From contig JAJDCE010000025.1 in assembly GCA_029260985.1 (NCBI GenBank), positions 1-17,239 on the forward strand: a stretch of DNA of 17,239 nt, given 5' to 3'. Made by a program: the position numbers and the translations under genes. This DNA is from Patescibacteria group bacterium (GTDB lineage: Bacteria; Patescibacteriota; Gracilibacteria; UM-FILTER-43-11). The first letter of the stretch is position 1, and each line of letters opens with the position of its first letter. The notes below the pieces were generated by a model. The model was not told the origin of the DNA. It made no database searches and was given only the letters and a program-made list of their open reading frames with translations. Below, piece by piece: positions 1 to 5,785 of the stretch.

Positions 1-1175
1 GAACCTGTCTTATTGACCCTCACGGGGATTTGGCGGAAGGGGTTTTGAGTCATATTCCTCGCTCACGGGCTGACGATGTGATTATTTTTGATCCGGGTGA
101 TCTGGAACGGCCGATGGGACTCAATATTCTTGAGGCGGAAACCAAGGAGGAGAAGGAATTTATATCGCAGGAAGCGCTCGCCATTTTCATCAAAATGTTC
201 GGTGAAGAGATTATGGGGCCGCGGCTTCAGCATTACTTCCGGAATGGTTGTCTGACCCTTATGGATGACGATGAGGAAGGGGCTACGATTATCGACTTGC
301 CTCGGCTTTTTACGGATGAGAGCTGGCAGCGTTATAAAGTTAATAAGGTTAAAAACCCTGTGGTGAAAGCGTTCTGGGAAAAAGAAATGGCGGCGACCGG
401 CGCTCGTGAAAAGCAGGAAATGATTCCGTACTTCAGCGCCAAGTTCGGTCCGTTTGTCACCAATGCTCAAATCCGTAATATCATCGGTCAGCCTAAATCG
501 GGCTTTAACTTCCGTGATGTGATGGATAACGGGAAGATTCTTCTTTGCAATCTATCGAAAGGTAAGCTTGGAGATTTGAACGCGCAGCTTCTTGGAATGG
601 TGATGGTGGCCAAACTCCAGATGGCGGCGATGAGCCGTGTGGACACTCCGGAAGAGGAGCGTCGTGATTTTTATATGTATGTGGATGAATTTCAGAACTT
701 TGTAACGGATAGCTTTTCTTCTATTCTTTCTGAAGCCCGAAAATATCGCCTGTGTTTGACCATTGCGCATCAGTACATCAGTCAGATCACCAAAATGAAG
801 GGGGGTGGAAAGGGGACGCATGAAGACACACAGATTCGGGATGCGGTGTTTGGGAATGTGGGATCGATGATGTGTTTTAAGATCGGCGCTCAGGACGCTG
901 AATATATGGCGAAAGAATTTAGCCCAGTTTTCAGTGAGCAGGATCTGATTAATATCGCGAACTACCAAGCTTACATCAAGCTTAATATCGATAACGCCAC
1001 TTCACGAGCATTCTCGATGTCGACGGTTTATGACCCTAGTAAAGGTGATGTTGAAGCCGCCGAGGCTTTCCGTCAGCTCAGCCGTCTTAAGTTTGCCCGT
1101 GAGAAGGATTTTGTAGAACGGGAGATCTATCGGCGTGTGGGGACGAAGACTATGGAGAAGGTGAAAGACGCATAA
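1..1175 (+). CDS. TraG/VirD4/HerA-like secretion ATPase, 5' truncated
   Basis: The reading frame is open from base 3, so the gene starts upstream of the window. The first complete codons read TCLIDPHGDLAEG. That fits the strand after the Walker A P-loop in TraG/VirD4/HerA-type hexameric ATPases, so the P-loop itself is probably just outside. A hydrophobic strand followed by DEFQNF (codons 684-701) is the Walker B box, and IAHQY (about 764-776) fits the next conserved motif, with its glutamine in the expected place. Family members energise type IV secretion or conjugative DNA transfer at the inner membrane. The stop is TAA at 1173-1175. The VirB6/TrbL-like gene lies nearby on the opposite strand, pointing towards this one, which supports a shared apparatus (inference). 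The family call is strong; whether it couples DNA or protein transport cannot be told. Confidence 0.85.
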   Translation, partial: TCLIDPHGDLAEGVLSHIPRSRADDVIIFDPGDLERPMGLNILEAETKEEKEFISQEALAIFIKMFGEEIMGPRLQHYFRNGCLTLMDDDEEGATIIDLPRLFTDESWQRYKVNKVKNPVVKAFWEKEMAATGAREKQEMIPYFSAKFGPFVTNAQIRNIIGQPKSGFNFRDVMDNGKILLCNLSKGKLGDLNAQLLGMVMVAKLQMAAMSRVDTPEEERRDFYMYVDEFQNFVTDSFSSILSEARKYRLCLTIAHQYISQITKMKGGGKGTHEDTQIRDAVFGNVGSMMCFKIGAQDAEYMAKEFSPVFSEQDLINIANYQAYIKLNIDNATSRAFSMSTVYDPSKGDVEAAEAFRQLSRLKFAREKDFVEREIYRRVGTKTMEKVKDA

Positions 1176-1181
1176 CTCTTA

Positions 1182-1230
1182 GTCATTCTGAACCTGCCTT
1201 TGCCGGCAGGCAGGCTTGATTCAGAATGAC
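1182..1230. repeat. Inverted repeat, REP-like hairpin
   Basis: GTCATTCTGAA at 1182-1192 is perfectly complementary to TTCAGAATGAC at 1220-1230. A nested CCTGCC (1193-1198) can pair with GGCAGG (1205-1210 or 1209-1214). The element lies seven bases after the ATPase stop codon. It has no following T-run, so it is a dispersed palindromic element rather than a classical intrinsic terminator. It could still protect the mRNA 3' end (inference). Confidence 0.75.
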
Positions 1231-1253
1231 AGGAGGGGGGCAGAAAAAAATCT

Positions 1254-1356
1254 AACCTCCTAATAGAGGCTTTACCCCCAGCCCCCTAAAGGGGGTTTTG
1301 CATATCAAAATATTACTCCCCCCTGAGGGGGCTGGGGTGATTCCCCAGAAGTCCTT
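1254..1356. repeat. 103-bp palindromic interspersed repeat, copy 1
   Basis: A 12-bp perfect inverted repeat, CCCCAGCCCCCT (1276-1287) and AGGGGGCTGGGG (1326-1337), encloses two smaller C-run/G-run hairpins and an AT-rich centre. The CCTC...GAGG at the left end forms another small hairpin. Alignment by eye with 2926-3028 shows the same length, no indels and 6 mismatches. A more diverged copy is at 8613-8705. No ORF is present, so it resembles a REP/MITE-like non-coding element. Confidence 0.85.
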
Positions 1357-1452
1357 ATTGGGAAGTGATGGGGAGGTTTTTCGTGTTTAGAATGAATATT
1401 GCGGGTTGGACAAAGGTGATGGAGAAGATGCGGGATGCTTTAGCTATTTCAA

Positions 1453-1491
1453 TAAAAAAAGCAGACCGGATCGCCAGGGATACCGGTCTGC
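1453..1491 (-). terminator. Intrinsic terminator of the MORN gene
   Basis: On the minus strand a 9-bp perfect stem, GCAGACCGG/CCGGTCTGC (1491-1483 with 1469-1461), is followed directly by seven T residues (1460-1454). This is a classical rho-independent terminator, about 75 bases beyond the MORN stop codon. It is the strongest terminator in the window. Confidence 0.9.
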
Positions 1492-1566
1492 CATGACTTG
1501 TGAGGCTAAACTAGGATGAAGAAAGGGATGTGAGAAGGGGGGAAGTCCCTTTTGCAGGGCTCACTA

Positions 1567-2694
1567 TCACCGTGGACAGGCACGGTAGGCGTCCCAACAA
1601 TGTCCTCTGCACTTCTGCCATTTGGAGTGGAAGAGTCCTTTCTTGCTCAATCCCGTGCAAGACGCAAGGCATGAGCTACGGTTGGAAAGACATCTTGCGC
1701 TGCGGTGGATTGACGCTTTCCTTTGAGCTGCTCTTTGGGCGTCTCTTTGAGCCTGAGCCTGTCTTTGGGCTGCGTTTTGAGCTGCTCTTTGGGCTTCGAG
1801 TAATTTTTGTTGTTTCGCCTGTGCAGCGGCATTGCCTCTGAGCGCGTTCAGGCGGTTTGTGGCATGTACGGCTACTGGGTGATTGGGGAATTTGGAGGTG
1901 ATGTGGTTGTAGACAACCTTCGCCTTGAACAACTTCTTCTCAGCTTCCAATTTGCCCGCAAAGACGTACATTGCGTTGGGAGTTTTGTACCTTTTGCTGG
2001 AGAATCCCCAAGTGCCGGAACCATCAACTCCTTTGCCTTTCTCCCATTTACCTGTCCATGTAAACCCGTGTTTATTTGTAAATGTCCCCCTTCCGTGGAA
2101 TTTGCCCTTTTTGAAATTTCCAGTATAGCTAAATCCACTGTATTTGTTGTCTCTGTTCCAAGCGTACGGGAAGCCTCTAACTTTAGCCCACCCCTCCACG
2201 AAACCGTTTGTACATTTCCCCCGAATTAGCATCAAACTATCCACGGCATTTCTGATAATTTTGCAACCAAGGGGTACATTGTTCTTCCACTGCCCTGTGT
2301 ATTTAACACCGTCTGACCATGTCAATGTACCTTTGCCATTAAAGTAACCGATTTCGAATCGTCCAACGTACCGTGTTCCTGTAGGATAATGGAAAAACAC
2401 ACCTTTTCCTTTGTAGTATCCTACGTAAAAATTCCCCACGTACTTACTCACCCCAGGTCGAATCAACGTGCCTTTTCCTGTACGATGTCCCGCTTTGAAA
2501 CTACCCTTGTAAATCCACCCAATAAAATTTTGCGCTTCTCCATATCCGAAGGCTTTCCCCTTTTTGCACTTACCTCTTAGTTTTTTCAATGCCCATTTTT
2601 TTGCTCCGGTATACATCCCACAAGGTGGTGATTTTCGCGCATAAGCAATGGTCGTTGCCATCAGAACCAACGATACACAAAAAACTGAACGCAT
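1567..2694 (-). CDS. Exported MORN-repeat protein with cysteine-rich C-terminal hairpin
   Basis: This encodes 375 aa from ATG 2694. That start is chosen because AAAGGA lies 7 bases upstream and the protein then opens with a clean signal peptide (MRSVFC...TTIAYA, cut near residue 19). An in-frame ATG at 2721 and TTG at 2727 would only add a basic extension. MORN units (YxG-x4-G-x3-GxG) begin near residues 62, 85, 109, 132, 190 and 213. Next come a TPR-like segment (about 240-286), a Gln/Ala-rich coiled-coil stretch (about 288-329) and six cysteines spaced C-x6-C-x3-C then C-x3-C-x6-C (335-373). MORN repeats form extended beta-meanders that bind proteins, lipids or surfaces; the role here is unknown. 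The stop is a tandem TGA-TAG-TGA. Flanking direct repeats, the unique SD and the only TGA stop suggest acquisition from elsewhere. Confidence 0.85.
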   Translation of the reverse strand: MRSVFCVSLVLMATTIAYARKSPPCGMYTGAKKWALKKLRGKCKKGKAFGYGEAQNFIGWIYKGSFKAGHRTGKGTLIRPGVSKYVGNFYVGYYKGKGVFFHYPTGTRYVGRFEIGYFNGKGTLTWSDGVKYTGQWKNNVPLGCKIIRNAVDSLMLIRGKCTNGFVEGWAKVRGFPYAWNRDNKYSGFSYTGNFKKGKFHGRGTFTNKHGFTWTGKWEKGKGVDGSGTWGFSSKRYKTPNAMYVFAGKLEAEKKLFKAKVVYNHITSKFPNHPVAVHATNRLNALRGNAAAQAKQQKLLEAQRAAQNAAQRQAQAQRDAQRAAQRKASIHRSARCLSNRSSCLASCTGLSKKGLFHSKWQKCRGHCWDAYRACPR

Positions 2695-2701
2695 TTCTTT
2701 T

Positions 2702-2707
2702 TCCTTT
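2702..2707 (-). promoter_or_regulatory. Shine-Dalgarno site deciding the MORN gene start
   Basis: AAAGGA on the minus strand ends 7 bases before ATG 2694. It is the only convincing SD sequence among the gene starts visible in this window; the others have A/T-rich leaders. It supports ATG 2694 over the upstream TTG 2727 and ATG 2721. Confidence 0.65.
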
Positions 2708-2840
2708 CGTTTCAGCCTCATTGTCAATGAACAACCCTACCACTCCTTCTGATAGAACCTGAAGGGAGGCAGAGGTAAAATGAGATCTTCTATCATCGCT
2801 GTTGGAATTAACAGGATGACAAGAAAAATATTCTAAATAT

Positions 2841-2870
2841 AGTTTAACAAATAAAATTGTTTTTTGGCAA
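2841..2870 (-). promoter_or_regulatory. Candidate promoter of the MORN gene
   Basis: On the minus strand, TTGCCA (2870-2865) is followed after 18 bases by TAAACT (2846-2841), with TGT just before the -10 box (extended -10). The -35 matches the consensus at 5 of 6 positions and the -10 at 4 of 6. The implied leader is about 140 nt, long for this window, and holds a small CTGTT...AACAG hairpin near 2799-2815. An alternative -10 (TATATT) overlaps downstream. Confidence 0.4.
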
Positions 2871-2925
2871 GGAATATTCTGAAGTTTTATTTAAACCCTA
2901 ATTCGTTTAACGGAGATTTAGCCCC

Positions 2926-3028
2926 AACCTCTTAATAGAGGCTTTACCCTCAGCCTCCTAAGGGGGGTTTTGCATATCAAAATATTACTCCCCCTTGAGG
3001 GGGCTGGGGGGATTCCCCAGAAGTCCTT
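2926..3028. repeat. 103-bp palindromic interspersed repeat, copy 2
   Basis: Same length and orientation as 1254-1356, with 97 of 103 positions identical by eye alignment and no indels. It begins eight bases after the stop codon of the 801-aa gene on the minus strand, so it may serve as that operon's 3' hairpin. With copy 1 it forms a direct-repeat pair around the MORN gene. Confidence 0.85.
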
Positions 3029-3036
3029 TGAGAAGC

Positions 3037-5442
3037 TTAAGGATGCTTAGTTTGTGTCCCACTCGTATCACCTCCTGTATTACCACCCTCCTTTTTAGGA
3101 GTAGATTGCTTCTGTGCTGGAGTGCCAGTTGTTTGTGGTAAGGGTTTAACTACGCCGGGTGTTGCTTTTAACTTCTTGATCACTTCTACTATTGCTTGGT
3201 TCTGAGTAAGTTTTGGGCTAGATTTTTTCAGTTCATCAACCGCTTTTTTGATGTCTTGCTGGCTTGCTGCAAATCTTTCACGCTGCAATCCAGCTACTAC
3301 CCCATCTTCAACAGCTTTTGCAACTTCAGGTTGTGATAGTGTTTTAGCACTTGCTGCTTGTGCTTTTGGAGGCACTGGTGCAGATACTTTGTCTACCGTT
3401 TTTTGAGTTCTTGCATGATCATGAATGCCTTTTGCGAGATCAGCGGCATTTCCTGACTTCTTAATCTCTGGGTGTTCGTTCAAGAAATTCTTTAATTCAT
3501 CCTGAGACTTACCTTTTATTTCCTCATGAGTCATGCCACTGGCTGTGACAAGATGGCCATATGCGCTTTTTCCGTCTTTACTATCTCTCAATTGGTTGAT
3601 ATTTGAGGCTTTTCTGTATTTATCAAGAATTTGCTTTTCACGATTTGGAGAAATGTGACCACCAGTGTAAGCGCTCACTTTTTCATGAATTTCTCTTTCA
3701 AATTTCGCAATACTGGTTCTGTTTTTCCAATCCATCTTACCGGTGTTCGGATCAATGGTAGGGATGATAGGCGCCCATTTAGGTGATGAGGCAACAAATT
3801 TAGCCACACCAATTCCTTTTTGATTGATCTTATCCAGCAATGGCCCAACAGCTTCCAGTTTGGAGAGTACGGCAAAGGTTCCCATCCAGATGATGATGAT
3901 GGTCATAATAAGCCACATGAGCTCCTGAATGGTTTCGATTCCGTTAAAAAGAGAGCTGACTTGATAGACTTTGCCTGTTACTAAGCCTTGATTGTCGAGT
4001 TTTGCAAAGATATTGGTGGTGGATAGCTGTCCCGCAGTGATCATGATGAAGCCGACCGTCCAAACCGCAGCCACCTTGGCCGGGGCGAAAGCCCAACTGG
4101 CAAAAGCCTGCAGGCTTAGGTACTTTTTAATATCACCACCTTCACCTCCGGCTCCTAGTTTACCCAGGAACATCAGGAGTACTATAAAAGGGGAGAAGGC
4201 TACTAATATCCATAAAAATGCGACACGGAAAACCAGCGCTATAAATAATGCCAGGAATGTGAGCAGATAGATTATTTCAATAATAAAGGCAAATAAGGTG
4301 CCAATCGCTACGTCTGTTATTTTTTCGCCGGCTTTGGCTACGGGCAGGTTTTGCACACGGGCCATGCCATAGGTTAAATGATAGGCGGCATTTGTATTAT
4401 CGTATTTGGCTAAATCCAGATTTTCCCAGCAATAGGTTGCTCTGCCGTAAAACGGACTGTCCTTTCTTTCTCCGGAGCTTGACCCATCTGTCGTTTCAAG
4501 TCCTCCGTAAGCAGCTTTGTATCGGCCTGCTACATCTGCAGTTTTACATTCATTCGCTTTCATATGTTTATGTGAGCCGGCTTTTGTAGGATAGTACAGA
4601 TCAGTAAGGGCACAGCCATAGCCTTCAGTTCCGGATCCATCTTTTTTTATTTTACATTCCACATCCTTTGTTTTGGCTAAACCTTTTACCGGCCCCATTC
4701 CTTTCGGAATTGCAAACACAACGTTAGTAGCTACATTGGCTGAGTCAATTATTAGTTTACTTCCAAGCCAGGTGAAATTGACCGCTATTAGTGCCAGCGC
4801 AAACATTGGGAGTAATTTTTTGAGATCTGTATTTTCATCGTTACCGAAGATGTACTTTAAGGCCATAAATAGCAATATGAGTACGAAGGCAATATTTACT
4901 ATATTCCTGTTCACTATCCATATCTCCTTGAGCATCTTCCCCATCCCCTCACCAAATATTAGATCCGTTCCCATCAAATTGCTGATGTGCTTGGTGAAAA
5001 AGAAGATGGCTGGGTGGAAGATTTTGAAGATTATCTGAGACTGGGCTGCAATCTTTTTGACGGTGTCTTCCGGCAAACTGGCCTCTTTTGGTTTCTCTTT
5101 AGTTGAATCTTTCTTTGAGCTATCACCTGAATCTGTTCCAGCTTTTGTATCACTTCCAGCTTTTGCATCAGTCTTAGCTTTTGCATCAGCTTCTGCTTTA
5201 GCTTTGAGTTCAGCTCGCTTTTTTAGGTTTTCATCACCTGCTTTAAGTACGTCATCTACAAAGGTATCCTTTTTTTTATCTGCTTGAGCAAAAGCATTGT
5301 CACCAATGCTAACTTCATAAACACTTGTGTTTACATCTGTTTCATTTGAGGTGTTTACTGCTGGGCCAATACTGAGTGAGAAAACCGCTATTGCCAGCAG
5401 AGTTAACAGTGAGCCTTTGATGAATTTGAGGATTTTGTTCAT
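3037..5442 (-). CDS. VirB6/TrbL-like polytopic membrane protein
   Basis: This encodes 801 aa from ATG 5442. That start is 2 bases after the TAA of the upstream 88-aa gene and gives an immediate signal or TM segment (residues about 8-28); the frame extends 24 codons further upstream but only into that gene. After an exported Lys/Ala-rich low-complexity stretch (about 55-120) come hydrophobic helices near 178-199, 209-230, 378-404, 404-427, 447-470 and 505-527. Between 230 and 375 is a large loop with cysteines 263, 277, 299 and 338, probably extracytoplasmic and disulfide-bonded. The soluble C-terminus (530-801) is charged, ending in a Thr/Gly/Lys-rich tail. The layout fits the VirB6/TrbL superfamily, which forms the inner-membrane channel of type IV secretion systems. 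Assignment rests on topology, not a catalytic motif. Translation is probably coupled to the gene before it. Confidence 0.7.
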   Translation of the reverse strand: MNKILKFIKGSLLTLLAIAVFSLSIGPAVNTSNETDVNTSVYEVSIGDNAFAQADKKKDTFVDDVLKAGDENLKKRAELKAKAEADAKAKTDAKAGSDTKAGTDSGDSSKKDSTKEKPKEASLPEDTVKKIAAQSQIIFKIFHPAIFFFTKHISNLMGTDLIFGEGMGKMLKEIWIVNRNIVNIAFVLILLFMALKYIFGNDENTDLKKLLPMFALALIAVNFTWLGSKLIIDSANVATNVVFAIPKGMGPVKGLAKTKDVECKIKKDGSGTEGYGCALTDLYYPTKAGSHKHMKANECKTADVAGRYKAAYGGLETTDGSSSGERKDSPFYGRATYCWENLDLAKYDNTNAAYHLTYGMARVQNLPVAKAGEKITDVAIGTLFAFIIEIIYLLTFLALFIALVFRVAFLWILVAFSPFIVLLMFLGKLGAGGEGGDIKKYLSLQAFASWAFAPAKVAAVWTVGFIMITAGQLSTTNIFAKLDNQGLVTGKVYQVSSLFNGIETIQELMWLIMTIIIIWMGTFAVLSKLEAVGPLLDKINQKGIGVAKFVASSPKWAPIIPTIDPNTGKMDWKNRTSIAKFEREIHEKVSAYTGGHISPNREKQILDKYRKASNINQLRDSKDGKSAYGHLVTASGMTHEEIKGKSQDELKNFLNEHPEIKKSGNAADLAKGIHDHARTQKTVDKVSAPVPPKAQAASAKTLSQPEVAKAVEDGVVAGLQRERFAASQQDIKKAVDELKKSSPKLTQNQAIVEVIKKLKATPGVVKPLPQTTGTPAQKQSTPKKEGGNTGGDTSGTQTKHP

Positions 5443-5444
5443 GT

Positions 5445-5711
5445 TTATATTAGAAACCAAGTGCTTATGCCCGCTGCGCCAATGGTGCCACCGCCTGCGG
5501 CCCATACAATCCATTTATTCACTTCTTTTTTAGCTTTCTGACCGACGGCACTTGCGGCTGCGTTTGTCTGCGGCCGTTGCTCCTGAGCTAACCGAGGACC
5601 TTGGGTTGGATTGCCTTGCTGGTTAACTCGTTTGGGAGCTTGCTGCTGCAATTCTTTCATTGAGCTTTGCTTGTTATCAGGAGTCTGTGATGGCTGAGAT
5701 TGGTTTATCAT
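5445..5711 (-). CDS. Small Gln-rich tail-anchored membrane protein
   Basis: This encodes 88 aa of unknown family. The first 60 residues are hydrophilic, rich in Gln, Pro, Asn and Ala and probably disordered. A single C-terminal hydrophobic segment (WIVWAAGGGTIGAAGISTWF, about 67-86) has a glycine-rich face and ends at the chain terminus. That is the layout of a tail-anchored or single-pass protein, suited to helix packing in a membrane complex. Its TAA is 2 bases before the ATG of the VirB6-like gene, so both are almost certainly translated from one mRNA and may act together. The start ATG has no SD and sits directly behind a heptameric repeat array. I do not recognise a named homologue. Confidence 0.65.
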   Translation of the reverse strand: MINQSQPSQTPDNKQSSMKELQQQAPKRVNQQGNPTQGPRLAQEQRPQTNAAASAVGQKAKKEVNKWIVWAAGGGTIGAAGISTWFLI

Positions 5712-5785
5712 TTTTTAGTTCTTAGTTCTTAGTTTTATTCGGCTTATGGCTTAAAGCTTATCGCTTACTGCTTAGGGCTTTTAAG
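5712..5785. repeat. Heptameric short-tandem spacer, TAAG units
   Basis: The whole 74-base gap inside the operon is built of degenerate 7-nt units. On the plus strand CTTA occurs at 5721, 5728, 5743, 5750, 5757, 5764 and 5771: all steps are 7 except one of 15. On the coding (minus) strand this reads NNNTAAG five times, then CTAAGAA twice and CTAAAAA directly before the ATG. The units vary at the other positions, so this is phase-conserved rather than an exact repeat. Confidence 0.75.

Larger units (their letters stand above)
1176..1566. other. 391-base spacer between ATPase gene and MORN gene
   Basis: The spacer separates two convergent genes. It holds an inverted repeat (1182-1230), copy 1 of the 103-bp palindromic element (1254-1356) and the minus-strand terminator of the MORN gene (1453-1491). 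A 34-codon ORF at 1392-1496 runs through the terminator and is not believed. Nothing else is recognisable. Confidence 0.7.
2695..3036. other. 342-base spacer upstream of MORN gene
   Basis: The spacer lies between the MORN start and the stop of the VirB6-like gene, both on the minus strand. It holds the MORN leader and candidate promoter and copy 2 of the 103-bp palindromic repeat. No T-tailed terminator is visible for the operon ending at 3037 apart from that repeat. Confidence 0.6.

Noticed and set aside
552..968. Long open frames antisense to the ATPase, the 740-aa gene, the MORN gene and others
   Set aside because: They lie opposite well-supported genes, have no domain signatures and show the skewed composition of shadow frames.
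1392..1496. 34-codon plus-strand ORF between the ATPase and MORN genes
   Set aside because: It runs through the minus-strand terminator stem and ends just past it; the G-rich sequence upstream is about 15 bases from the ATG, too far for an SD. Probably chance.
2695..2727. Longer MORN start at TTG 2727 or ATG 2721
   Set aside because: The extension contains the SD of ATG 2694 and adds charged residues in front of a complete signal peptide.
2737..2796. 19-codon minus-strand ORF in the MORN leader
   Set aside because: No SD, no recognisable pattern, and short frames are expected by chance in a 140-base leader.
5712..5785. CRISPR array or coding repeats
   Set aside because: Units are 7 nt, degenerate and lack unique spacers; no cas-like genes are present.
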